Below, in pieces: positions 1-7,166 of a DNA stretch of 17,980 nucleotides. Position numbers and translations under genes: made by a program. Source of the stretch: Elusimicrobia bacterium UBA4817 (lineage in GTDB: Bacteria > Elusimicrobiota > UBA8919). Location of the stretch: the NCBI GenBank assembly GCA_002402375.1, contig DHFT01000010.1:1-17980 (forward strand), in the 5' to 3' direction. Below the pieces are notes generated by a model. It had not been told where the DNA came from, did no database searches, and worked only from the letters and a program-made list of their open reading frames with translations. Every line of letters begins with the position of its first letter. Position 1 is the first letter of the stretch.

Positions 1-136
1 CACGAAGCGAGTCGCATCCCTTTACTTGGGCATACAACATTGTGGTGAATTGATTCCAGCATGTAAATTTCTTTACATAGCGGTTGCCAAAATGATTTTT
101 CGTGAGGTTCTCAAAATGATGTCTCGGAATAAATGT

Positions 137-165
137 TTGCAATTGGCTCATAATTGTGTTATAAT
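137..165 (+). promoter_or_regulatory. Sigma-70-type promoter-like sequence
   Basis: TTGCAA (137-142) and a perfect TATAAT (160-165) are separated by 17 bases on the plus strand. A transcript would start near 172, just before the hairpin at 175-231, so it would either be very short or be an extra start inside a transcript from the left. No plus-strand gene follows. Because the region is AT-rich, a chance match is possible. Confidence 0.4.
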
Positions 166-174
166 GCATCTTAC

Positions 175-237
175 AGTCCTCCTCTCGGTAAATTTTGTTT
201 TTTCCAAAACTATTTTACCAGATTGGAGGACTTTTTT
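175..237 (+). terminator. Long imperfect hairpin with T-run (Rho-independent terminator-like)
   Basis: Nested arms pair in order: AGTCCTCC (175-182) with GGAGGACT (225-232), GGTAAA (187-192) with TTTACC (214-219), and GTTTT (197-201) with AAAAC (206-210) around a TTCC loop. Six T follow on the plus strand (232-237). This fits a terminator for a plus-strand transcript, either from a gene off the left edge or from the promoter-like sequence at 137-165. It gives no T-run in the minus direction, so it is unlikely to serve fbaB. Confidence 0.6.
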
Positions 238-360
238 CAAATTTTAAGCGGACAGGTGTGTTTTGTAAAATATGTTATATACCTTATTTACCGGAATACT
301 ACGGGGAATTAACAAGATTATAATACCCGTAATTATTTTTGAAATGGTGAACGGAATATT

Positions 361-1413
361 TTACGCTATTGTTATTTCTTTAGAAAGATAAACATCTTGA
401 ATAGCATTAAAAATTTTGATTCCTTCTTCCATTGGTTTTTGGAATGTTTTTCTGCCCGATATAACGCCCATACCTCCGGCTCTTTTATTTATTACCGCAG
501 TTTTTACTGCTTGCTCTAAATCATTTTTACCTGAAGAACCTCCGGAATTAATTAAACCAATCCTTCCCATATAAGAGTTAACTACCTGGTATCTCGTTAA
601 ATCTATAGGATGCTCAGATGTTAGTTTTTCATATACAAGCGGGTCTGTTTTACCGAATTTTAAGGCAGTATATCCGCCGTTGTTTGTCGGCTGTTTTTGT
701 TTTACTAAATCTGCCTCAATAGTAACCCCTAAATGATTAGCTTGACCGGTTAAATCAGAAGATGTGTGATAATCAATTTCTTTTGTTTCAAAATCTTTAT
801 TTCTTAAATAACACCACAAAACGGTAAACATACCGAATTTATGAGCTTCTTCGAAGATAGAAGACACTTCTTCTATCTGCCTTCTTGATTCCAGCGAACC
901 GAAATAAATAGTCGCTCCTACTCCAACTGCTCCCATGTCAAAAGCTTGCTGGACAGAGGCAAACAATCTCTGATCATAGGAATTTGGATAAGATAATAAC
1001 TCGTTATGATTTAATTTTACGATAAAAGGTATCTTGTGAGCATACTTTCGTGAAACAGCTCCAAGTACTCCGAGTGTTGAAGTAACAGCATTGCATCCGC
1101 CTTCTATTGCAAGTTTTACTATGTTTTCAGGATCAAAATAAATAGGGTTCGGCGCAAATGAAGCCCCTGCTGAATGCTCGATACCTTGATCTACAGGAAG
1201 AATGGAAAGATATCCTGTTCCTGCTAATCTCCCGTGATTAAACACCGCCTGTAAATTTCTCAACACACTGTTCGTCCTATCAGAAATAGCAAACACCCTG
1301 TCAATAAAATCAGGACCTGGCAAATTAATGCTGTCTTTTGAAATTGTTTTACACTTGTGTTCCAAAAGATATTCAGCATCTGAGCCTATGATTTTAATTA
1401 TTTTGTCGCTCAT
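361..1413 (-). CDS. fbaB: Class I fructose-bisphosphate aldolase, DhnA/FbaB type
   Basis: It interconverts fructose 1,6-bisphosphate with dihydroxyacetone phosphate and glyceraldehyde 3-phosphate in the cytoplasm (glycolysis/gluconeogenesis) through a lysine Schiff base. The 350-residue product is the same length as Escherichia coli FbaB as I remember it and matches it closely from end to end, including GRLAGTGYLSILPVDQG (61-77), KLNHNE, GATIYFGS, the lysine motif ADLVKQK (234-240, probable Schiff-base Lys238) and the ending VYLSKEITIA. The start is the ATG at 1413, because AGGAGG (1426-1421) lies 7 bases upstream; the longer frame to 1431 adds six residues with no ribosome site. It stands apart from the his/mur operon, behind a broken gene, so it probably has its own promoter, which I could not locate. 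Confidence 0.96.
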   Translation of the reverse strand: MSDKIIKIIGSDAEYLLEHKCKTISKDSINLPGPDFIDRVFAISDRTNSVLRNLQAVFNHGRLAGTGYLSILPVDQGIEHSAGASFAPNPIYFDPENIVKLAIEGGCNAVTSTLGVLGAVSRKYAHKIPFIVKLNHNELLSYPNSYDQRLFASVQQAFDMGAVGVGATIYFGSLESRRQIEEVSSIFEEAHKFGMFTVLWCYLRNKDFETKEIDYHTSSDLTGQANHLGVTIEADLVKQKQPTNNGGYTALKFGKTDPLVYEKLTSEHPIDLTRYQVVNSYMGRIGLINSGGSSGKNDLEQAVKTAVINKRAGGMGVISGRKTFQKPMEEGIKIFNAIQDVYLSKEITIA

Positions 1414-1472
1414 AACATTTCCTCCTTTCATTAGAAAAAATTTTTTGACTTACTGTTCGGATTTATTGTCTT

Positions 1473-1869
1473 TTAAGTAGTTGAATCTTTTATGTCCAAT
1501 AATGCCCTGGAAAAAATTTCGTTATTTTTTTTATTCTCATCAACTGCTTTTATAATTTTCTCATAAACAGGGTTGTCTCCAATATTATCTGTCTTGCTTA
1601 CCCATTGATCTAATTTACGGCTATTTTTTTTATTTTAACTGCTGTTTTTCTGCGCTTTGTTCTAATTTCTCAATAACATCAAGCATATCTTTATTTGCTT
1701 TTGTTCCTTCCAAAGGATTACCCTTTAACCATGATAAATATGTTAATTGGGACGGACCCTATTATTCAATCCAGGATATTGCCACCGTCTAAAAACATGC
1801 ATTTGCCCTTTTAATTACCTCCGTCCCCATTACTTTTATTGTTGCCGGTCTAGGTGTTAATTCGTCCAT
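1473..1869 (-). pseudogene. Broken small gene of unknown function, interrupted by a REP-like element
   Basis: Three pieces look like one former gene of about 100 residues. An ATG at 1869 overlaps the end of the upstream 81-residue ORF and gives MDELTPRPATIKV. After 81 bases (1830-1750, exactly 27 codons, three in-frame stops) the same frame resumes with QLTYLSWLKGNPLEG and runs to a stop in a poly-A run near 1630. A shifted frame then continues with KLDQWVSKTDNIGDNP and ends ALLDIKDSTT, stop at 1473. So there is one insertion and at least one frameshift. The overlapping start suggests coupling to the 81-residue ORF as a two-gene unit. I do not recognise the family. It could instead be two separate short genes without normal starts, but the continuity of protein-like composition argues for decay. 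Confidence 0.6.
1745..1831. repeat. REP/MITE-like palindromic element, 87 bp
   Basis: The ends are inverted repeats: AATTGGGACGGA (1745-1756) and TCCGTCCCCATT (1820-1831), matching at 11 of 12 positions as reverse complements. The interior holds smaller palindromes (ATCC-A-GGAT and ATGCAT). Size and GGGACGG-type ends resemble paired REP elements mobilised by REP-associated tyrosine transposases, but no transposase is in the window and I found no second copy here. It sits inside the broken gene at 1473-1869 and supplies its first in-frame stops. Confidence 0.6.
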
Positions 1870-2095
1870 TGTTTTTTATTTCTTTTTGTCTTTCAAGGAT
1901 TCCCTTAATTACATATTTTTCCCAGTGTTCATTAGCTTCTTTATGGGTTTTATAACAATACACGCCTTTGGGTATGAATAGTTTTGATTTAAAAAACTTG
2001 CTTAATGAGTCATTAAACTCACAGCCTCTTTTCAGATTTTCTGCGGTGGCGTGATATGTTATTTCGGGTTCTTTAACTCTACCGACGATTCTCAT
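1850..2095 (-). CDS. Small conserved-looking protein of unknown function (81 aa)
   Basis: Its ATG overlaps the hisB stop as ATGA, so it is probably translated by coupling as the next cistron. The product is soluble, charged, without signal peptide or membrane segment; the most distinctive parts are EPEITYHATAENLKRG (9-24) and IPKGVYCYKTHKEANEHWEKY (41-61, given with a gap-free reading in the minus frame). I have an impression of small ORFs with a similar 'PKGVY + EEANxHW' stretch that lie beside toxin-like or nucleotidyltransferase genes in environmental genomes, but I cannot confirm it. Its downstream partner, overlapping by 20 bases, is broken by an inserted element, so if this was a two-gene module it is now probably inactive. 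Confidence 0.65.
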   Translation of the reverse strand: MRIVGRVKEPEITYHATAENLKRGCEFNDSLSKFFKSKLFIPKGVYCYKTHKEANEHWEKYVIKGILERQKEIKNNGRINT

Positions 2096-2670
2096 AATTT
2101 CTTCTTTGTGGACGGAATCCCTTTGATTTTTTTGTTGACTTTAACCGCCTGCTGGAGTGCTTTTGCGAAACCCTTGAAAATGGATTCCGCTATGTGATGG
2201 TTGTTTTTCCCGGTGTGATTTTTTATGTGAATGTTTATTCCGCAAGATGATGAAACTGCTCTGAAAAATTCTTCAATTAACGAATAATCAAAATCTACGG
2301 ATTTTCCGAATTTAACATCAAACGAAATGTAAGGTCTGCCCGATAAGTCAATAGCGACATAACTTAACGCTTCATCCATAGGAAGCAAAAAATTCCCGTA
2401 TCTTGAAATACCGGTTTTTTTTCCGAGTGCTTTTTTTATTGCTTCACCGAGCACGATTCCTAAATCTTCAACAAGATGATGGTTATCAATTTTCGTGTCG
2501 CCCGTTGCTTGTATTTCCAAATCAATCAGCGAGTGTTTAGAAAAAAGTGAAAGCATGTGGTCCATAAACGGAATCGTCGTTTTTATTTTGTAATTTCCTT
2601 TTCCGTCCAGATTAAGCGAAAGTTTTATATCCGTTTCTGTAGTTTTTCTTTTTATATTCACTTTTCTCAT
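2092..2670 (-). CDS. hisB: Imidazoleglycerol-phosphate dehydratase
   Basis: It dehydrates imidazole glycerol phosphate to imidazole acetol phosphate, the sixth step of histidine synthesis. At 192 residues it is the monofunctional form without the phosphatase domain. The paired metal-binding motifs are present: DHML (37-40), HHLVED (64-69), EEFF (133-136) and HHIAE (158-162), along with DEALSYVAIDLSGRP (99-113). The start at 2670 has CGGAGG (2680-2675) with 4-5 bases spacing. Its ATG overlaps the stop of the 51-residue ORF, and its TGA overlaps the start of the 81-residue ORF. Only hisB and hisD of the pathway are in this window. Confidence 0.96.
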   Translation of the reverse strand: MRKVNIKRKTTETDIKLSLNLDGKGNYKIKTTIPFMDHMLSLFSKHSLIDLEIQATGDTKIDNHHLVEDLGIVLGEAIKKALGKKTGISRYGNFLLPMDEALSYVAIDLSGRPYISFDVKFGKSVDFDYSLIEEFFRAVSSSCGINIHIKNHTGKNNHHIAESIFKGFAKALQQAVKVNKKIKGIPSTKKKL

Positions 2671-2822
2671 TTTTCCTCCGTTGCATTTTTCAGTTTTTTT
2701 ATTATTTTTTCCTCTTCGTCTGTTAAAATGCTTTCTCCGTCAAGCGAGAACTTTCCTTTTGTCGCTTCTTCAATAAGTATTAAAAGTAATTCAATCTCTC
2801 GTTTAGTTAGGTCAATTGTCAT
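2667..2822 (-). CDS. Small acidic/charged ORF between hisD and hisB (51 aa)
   Basis: This 51-codon frame starts with ATG at 2822, 4 bases after the hisD stop, and ends in a TGA that overlaps the hisB start (ATGA). The product begins MTIDLTKREIELLLILIEEA and ends KLKNATEEK, mostly predicted helix and highly charged, without cysteine or membrane segment. The tight packing on both sides is the main evidence that it is real. I do not recognise a family. It might help couple translation of hisD and hisB or be a small regulatory or interaction helix; neither is shown. Confidence 0.6.
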   Translation of the reverse strand: MTIDLTKREIELLLILIEEATKGKFSLDGESILTDEEEKIIKKLKNATEEK

Positions 2823-2826
2823 TTGC

Positions 2827-3993
2827 TCATTTAGCCAAATTATCAAGTGTTCTTATTTTAACCGAATTTGCATGTTCAAAAAGCCCTTCAGTTTCTGCAA
2901 GTTTCATTATTTCTTTTGCCGATTTTTTTAATGCCGATTTTTCATAACTGATAACCGACGATGATTTAAGAAAGTCATATACGGACAAGCCGGACGAAAA
3001 TCTTGCGGTTCCATTTGTCGGAAGAACATGACTCGGTCCTGCAAAATAATCGCCGACTGCAACGGGCGAATAATTCCCGAGAAATATCGCCCCAACATTT
3101 CTGATTTTTCGCGAGATATTATCGGAATTTTTTGTCATAATTTCAATATGTTCGGGTGCGATTTCATTTGCGATTTTTATTGCCTGCTCTATATTTTTTA
3201 CCCGGATAATTTTTATTTGTGTTTTGTATTCCGATATTTTATTTTTTACAAACTCTGATAGTTTTTTCGAGACCGAAACCAAAGTCGCTTTTGCGTTTTT
3301 ATCGTGTTCACATTGTGCAGTTAAGTCGGAAATAATAAAATCCGGATTTGCGGTGTCGTCTGCAATTATCAGAACTTCCGACGGGCCTGCCAGCATATCA
3401 ATACCCACATCCCCGAAGACCTGTCTTTTTGCCTCAGTAACAAAAACGTTACCGGGACCTACAATTTTATCAACTTTAGGAATCGTTTTTGTTCCGCAAG
3501 CAAGAGCGGCAATCCCCTGAACTCCGCCGACACGGTAAATCTCATCAACGCCGCAAATTTTTGCCGTTGCAATAACCTCTTTCGTCAAATTTTTCGGCGG
3601 ACTAACCATAACGATTTTTTTAACCCCCGCGATTTTTGCAGGAATCGCCGTCATCCAAATCGTAGATGGGTAAGAAAATCTTCCGCCCGGAATATAAATT
3701 CCTACCTTTTCTATCGGATTAAAAATTAGTTTAAGTATTATTCCGTTTTTTTTAATAACGGTAGATTTTGGAAGTATTTTCTTTTGAAAAATTTCTATAT
3801 TTTTTTTTGCCTGTTTAACAGCGTTCAAAAAATTATTATCGGCATTTTCTAAAGCGGTATCTATTTCCTTTTCGGAAATCATGAAATCACTCGGCGAAAG
3901 TTTAACGCCGTCATACTTTTTTGTAAAATATGAAACGGCGGAATCATCTTCTTTTTTTACTTTTTCAATAATCTTTTTTACAATAATATTCAT
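2827..3993 (-). CDS. hisD: Histidinol dehydrogenase, short at the N-terminus
   Basis: It carries out the two-step NAD-dependent oxidation of histidinol to histidine, the last step of the pathway. Visible are YIPGGRFSYPS (100-110), VDKIVGPGNVFVTEAKR (174-190), LAGPSEVLIIAD (201-212), zinc ligands Q227 and H230 in TAQCEHD, the catalytic EH pair (281-282), D315 in GDYFAGPSHVLPT and H374 in LFEH. At 388 residues it is about 40 shorter than most HisD; it starts roughly 30 residues late, at what is usually the 'ILxxVRxxGDxA' helix. There is no clear Shine-Dalgarno; the ATG follows an AT-only repeat word. The frame stays open upstream without a normal start codon. All catalytic residues remain, so it is probably active, but the missing N-terminal arm may affect the dimer. 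Confidence 0.93.
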   Translation of the reverse strand: MNIIVKKIIEKVKKEDDSAVSYFTKKYDGVKLSPSDFMISEKEIDTALENADNNFLNAVKQAKKNIEIFQKKILPKSTVIKKNGIILKLIFNPIEKVGIYIPGGRFSYPSTIWMTAIPAKIAGVKKIVMVSPPKNLTKEVIATAKICGVDEIYRVGGVQGIAALACGTKTIPKVDKIVGPGNVFVTEAKRQVFGDVGIDMLAGPSEVLIIADDTANPDFIISDLTAQCEHDKNAKATLVSVSKKLSEFVKNKISEYKTQIKIIRVKNIEQAIKIANEIAPEHIEIMTKNSDNISRKIRNVGAIFLGNYSPVAVGDYFAGPSHVLPTNGTARFSSGLSVYDFLKSSSVISYEKSALKKSAKEIMKLAETEGLFEHANSVKIRTLDNLAK

Positions 3994-4019
3994 AATTTTT
4001 AATTTTACCTTTTTAATTT

Positions 4020-5282
4020 TTAATTGTCAATGACCCGTTTTATATCAGCACCAAGTTTTTCCAATTTTCTAACGATGTTTTCATATCCGCGGTCAAGATA
4101 TTCAAGTCCCGTAATTTCGGTTTTTCCTTTTGCAGAAAGTCCGGCAAGTATAAGTGCGGCTGCTGCCCTTAAATCGGATGCAACAACTTTTGCTCCGGTA
4201 AGATTCTTAACGCCTTTGACAATTGCCGTGTTTCCTTTTATTTTTATATCCGCTCCCATTTTGAGAAACTCTGCGACCGCCTGAAGACGATTTTCAAAAA
4301 TGGTCTCAGTAATAACACTTTTGCCTGAAGCGATTGACATCAATGCCATCCACAGCGGCTGTAAATCCGTCGCAAATCCGGGATAGACCTGCGTTTCGGC
4401 ATCAACGGGCTTTATTTTTTTGGGACCGACAACTCTTAAAATTCCGTTTAGCATTAATATTTTTGCCCCGGCAAGTTTTACCTTTTCAATAAGTGATTCA
4501 TTGTGTTCAAAAATCGCATTGGATATGTTTATGTTACCTAAAGTTAGAGAAGATGCAACGATAAATGTTCCCGTTTCAATTCTATCCGGTATAATTTCAT
4601 ATCCATCCGGCCAGCCCTTCAGTTTTTTTACTCCGTTAATTTCTAAAGTTTTAGTTCCGATTCCCTTGATGTCCGCGCCAATTTTTACAAGAAAATTTGC
4701 CAAATCGGTTATCTCAGGTTCGGTAGCGGCATTTTTAATTACTGTTTTACCTTTGATAATTGTTGCAGTCATCAAAAGGTTTTCTGTTGCGCCGACTGAC
4801 GGGAAATCAAGAATGATTTTAGTACCGTTTAATTTTTTAGCGAAGATTTTAACATTTCCGCCGGAAACAAAATATTTTGCCCCTAATTTTGCCAAACCGT
4901 CAAGGTGAATATTTATGGGGCGTATTCCGATAGCACATCCTCCGGGTAGCGGAATTTCGGCTTTTTTGAATCTTGCCAGAAGAGGACCCGCTACCAAAAC
5001 GGATGCTCTCATTTTACTTACAAGTTTATACGGTGCATCGGTTTGTAATTTGCCGTTGGCTGTTATTGTTATCTTATTTTTTTCTTTTTTTATTTTTTTA
5101 CCGAGATGTTTTAACAGCGCGACAACGGTATTTATATCCTCAAGTTCGGGTACATTATCAATAACACATTTACCGTCGGTAAGAAGCGTGGCTATAAGTA
5201 TCGGAAGCGCGGCATTTTTTGAACCGCTTATTTTAACATCCCCGCGCAACCTTTTACCGCCGTTAATTACTATTTTGTCCAT
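4020..5282 (-). CDS. murA: UDP-N-acetylglucosamine 1-carboxyvinyltransferase
   Basis: It transfers enolpyruvate from PEP to UDP-GlcNAc, the first committed step of peptidoglycan precursor synthesis in the cytoplasm. The 420-residue length is normal. Visible features are GGKRLRGDVKISGSKNAALP (8-27) with the Lys22-Asn23 pair, MRASVLVAGPLLARF, and PLPGGCAIG (111-119) with Cys116, the residue fosfomycin would alkylate, so the enzyme looks sensitive rather than Asp-substituted. RIETGTFIVA and PGFATDLQP are also present. The start overlaps the prmC end by 20 bases, with purine-rich AGAAAGAG ahead as the ribosome site, so coupling is likely. Confidence 0.97.
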   Translation of the reverse strand: MDKIVINGGKRLRGDVKISGSKNAALPILIATLLTDGKCVIDNVPELEDINTVVALLKHLGKKIKKEKNKITITANGKLQTDAPYKLVSKMRASVLVAGPLLARFKKAEIPLPGGCAIGIRPINIHLDGLAKLGAKYFVSGGNVKIFAKKLNGTKIILDFPSVGATENLLMTATIIKGKTVIKNAATEPEITDLANFLVKIGADIKGIGTKTLEINGVKKLKGWPDGYEIIPDRIETGTFIVASSLTLGNINISNAIFEHNESLIEKVKLAGAKILMLNGILRVVGPKKIKPVDAETQVYPGFATDLQPLWMALMSIASGKSVITETIFENRLQAVAEFLKMGADIKIKGNTAIVKGVKNLTGAKVVASDLRAAAALILAGLSAKGKTEITGLEYLDRGYENIVRKLEKLGADIKRVIDN

Positions 5283-6114
5283 AAATCACTCTTTCTTGTT
5301 GAGAATAATCATTTACTATTTTTATGTTTCTGAATTTAGCCGCTGCCATCATTTTTTTTATTTTCTGTGAATGGTGATACCCTATTTCAAACATAAGAAA
5401 CCCGTTTTTTTTTAGAAGTTTCCTGCTCATCAGAACAATTTTTTTGTAAAAGTTCAGTCCATCTTTTCCGCCGTCAAGTGCAATTTTAGGCTCGTGCTGT
5501 ATTTCTTTTTGCAATTTTTTTATTTCCGAATTTTTTATGTAAGGCGGATTGGAAATAATCAAATCAAAAGAAGGTAGAAGGTAGAAGGTAGAAGGTAGAA
5601 GGTTAAATAAGTTGCTTTGTAAAAAAGTTATTTTATCTGAAACATCATTTAATTTTGCATTTTTTTTTGCAACGCCCAACGCTTCTTTGGAAATATCGGT
5701 AGCAATTATTTTCGCATCGGAAATATATTTTGCGAGAGAAATCGCTATGTTTCCGGATCCGGTTCCAATGTCAAGTATAGTGGGAAGTGGGAAGTGGGAA
5801 GTAGGAAGTAGTTTAAGAACTTCTTCTATTAAAATTTCGGTTTCCTGCCGAGGAATAAGAACATTTTTATTGACAAAAAATTTAAGCCCCATAAACTCCG
5901 TCTCCTCCGTAATGTAAGCAGTAGGCAACCCATTCTTTCTTTTATCCAATAATTTTTGATATGAATTTTTTTCGCGGGTTTTTATACTTTTTTTAGAAAA
6001 GTAAAATTCAGACGGTTTTAATTTCAGGCAATGTTCAATTAATATTCTTGCATCGTTTAAGTTTCTTTCACCCAATTGTCCCTTTCCGTAATTAAGAAGT
6101 TCCGTCGGATTCAT
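5263..6114 (-). CDS. prmC: Release factor glutamine methyltransferase, with repeat-encoded insertions
   Basis: It methylates the glutamine of the GGQ motif in release factors using S-adenosylmethionine. It lies directly after prfA, its substrate gene, with an ATGA overlap. Visible are VLIPRQETE (85-93), the SAM-binding ILDIGTGSGN (113-122) and the diagnostic ISNPPY (187-192). Two short stretches do not belong to the family pattern: LLPTSHFPLP (102-111) just before the SAM motif, and NLLPSTFYLLP (171-181) just before the NPPY strand. Each is encoded by a heptanucleotide tandem repeat. Both sit in loops next to core strands and preserve the frame, so the enzyme is probably still functional. Confidence 0.95.
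   Translation of the reverse strand: MNPTELLNYGKGQLGERNLNDARILIEHCLKLKPSEFYFSKKSIKTREKNSYQKLLDKRKNGLPTAYITEETEFMGLKFFVNKNVLIPRQETEILIEEVLKLLPTSHFPLPTILDIGTGSGNIAISLAKYISDAKIIATDISKEALGVAKKNAKLNDVSDKITFLQSNLFNLLPSTFYLLPSFDLIISNPPYIKNSEIKKLQKEIQHEPKIALDGGKDGLNFYKKIVLMSRKLLKKNGFLMFEIGYHHSQKIKKMMAAAKFRNIKIVNDYSQQERVIYGQNSN
5570..5604 (-). repeat. Heptamer tandem repeat inside prmC (TACCTTC on the coding strand)
   Basis: Four perfect copies and one near copy of GAAGGTA on the plus strand encode NLLPSTFYLLP in PrmC. Because the unit is 7 bases and has no stop in any frame on this strand, it always gives the same seven-residue cycle (YLLPSTF). The same unit occurs in coaE at 10431-10458. Confidence 0.9.
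5781..5808 (-). repeat. Heptamer tandem repeat inside prmC (CTTCCCA on the coding strand)
   Basis: Three perfect copies of TGGGAAG and one copy with a single change (TAGGAAG) on the plus strand encode part of LLPTSHFPLP, immediately before the SAM-binding motif of PrmC. It is related in style, but not identical, to the TACCTTC unit 180 bases away. Confidence 0.88.
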
Positions 6115-7157
6115 AAGAACTCCGCCTTTTTGAATTTTTCAACTATACCGTCCAAATCGCCGTCCATTATCGTTTCTATATTATGAAAGTTTTCGTTCAA
6201 ACGATGGTCGGTGATTCTATCCTGCGGGAAATTATATGTTCTGATTTTTTCGCTTCTGTCACCTGTTCCGACTTGTTTTTTTCTCTCATCGGCAACTTTT
6301 TGCTGTCGCTGATTTTTTATTACATCATATATTCTGGCTTTAAGTATTTTCAACGCTTTTAATTTATTTTTTAACTGCGACCTTTCGTCCTGACATGCCA
6401 CGACGGTATTGGTCGGAATATGCGTAATTCTTACCGCCGAATCAGTTTTTTGAAGATACTGTCCTCCGTGTCCGCCTGCACGATAAGTATCAATCCGCAG
6501 GTCGTTGGAATTTATTTCAACATCAATATCTTCCGGTTCAACAAGTACGGCGACGGTAACGGTTGATGTGTGAACCCGCCCGGCTGCCTCGGTTTCCGGA
6601 ACCCGCTGGACACGGTGCGTTCCGCTTTCGTACTTAAAAAATCCGTAAGCACCGCCACCTTCAACAGTAAAAATAATTTCTTTTGTGCCGCCGATGCCCG
6701 TTGAATTTAATTCCAGAACTTCCGTCTTAAAACCTTTTGATTGAGCATATCGGGTGTACATTCGGTATAACTCTGAAACAAAAAGTGCTGACTCGTCCCC
6801 GCCCGCCGCCGCTCGTATTTCAATAATGATATTTTTTTTATCGAGAGGGTCTTTTGGTTTTAGCATTTCTTCAAGTTCGGCGGCAAGTATCTTTTTTTTA
6901 TTTTCAAGTTCGGAAAGTTCCGACTTCGCAAGTTCTGCCATTTCCAAATCATCTGTTTTTAAAATCTCATCAAGGTGAGATATTTCTATTTCAATCTTTT
7001 TATAATTATTGAATTTTTCTATAAAAGGATATAACTCTTTTCTTTTTTTTGATAATTCGCGAAGTTTTGTGGAATCGTAATTTATCAAAGGGTCAGAAAG
7101 CGATTTTTCTATATCGGTGTATTCCTTTTCAATATTTTTTAATTTTTCAGTAATCAT
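6111..7157 (-). CDS. prfA: Peptide chain release factor 1
   Basis: It reads UAA and UAG at the ribosome and triggers peptide release. At 348 residues it has the usual layout: N-terminal helical domain (1-100), the AAAGGDE segment (117-122), the RF1-type recognition tripeptide PET (187-189) in HRVQRVPETE, and the catalytic GGQ (231-233). The surroundings of GGQ are unusual: GGHGGQYLQKTDSAVR, where RF1 normally has an 'SGAGGQHVN' or 'GPGGQSVN' pattern. The tail of the gene overlaps prmC. The start at 7157 has no clear Shine-Dalgarno and follows a hairpin (7167-7203). Confidence 0.96.
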   Translation of the reverse strand: MITEKLKNIEKEYTDIEKSLSDPLINYDSTKLRELSKKRKELYPFIEKFNNYKKIEIEISHLDEILKTDDLEMAELAKSELSELENKKKILAAELEEMLKPKDPLDKKNIIIEIRAAAGGDESALFVSELYRMYTRYAQSKGFKTEVLELNSTGIGGTKEIIFTVEGGGAYGFFKYESGTHRVQRVPETEAAGRVHTSTVTVAVLVEPEDIDVEINSNDLRIDTYRAGGHGGQYLQKTDSAVRITHIPTNTVVACQDERSQLKNKLKALKILKARIYDVIKNQRQQKVADERKKQVGTGDRSEKIRTYNFPQDRITDHRLNENFHNIETIMDGDLDGIVEKFKKAEFL

Positions 7158-7166
7158 ACAATTGAA

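Larger units (their letters stand above)
1..360. other. Left-end region without a convincing gene
   Basis: I see no supportable complete gene here. The first 48 bases on the plus strand are open and end in TGA (last residues HTTLW), so they could be the tail of a plus-strand gene running in from the left, but that is too short to judge. A TTG-started plus-strand frame (26-247) runs straight through a strong hairpin and looks spurious. The stretch holds a plus-strand promoter-like sequence and a terminator-like hairpin, listed separately. Bases 240-360 show only a weak ACGGG/CCCGT pairing (301-330). Confidence 0.5.

Noticed and set aside
26..247. Plus-strand frame of 73 codons starting with TTG
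   Set aside because: It runs through a strong terminator-like hairpin, has no ribosome site and its product resembles no protein I know.
301..330. ACGGG/CCCGT hairpin as the fbaB terminator
   Set aside because: The stem is only five pairs with a 20-base loop, and no T-run follows on the minus strand.
1414..1431. Longer fbaB start at 1431
   Set aside because: It would place the good AGGAGG site inside the gene; the ATG at 1413 has it at ideal distance and matches the family start.
5570..5808. CRISPR or spacer-type array
   Set aside because: The units are 7 bases, directly adjacent and inside an intact coding frame; there are no spacers.
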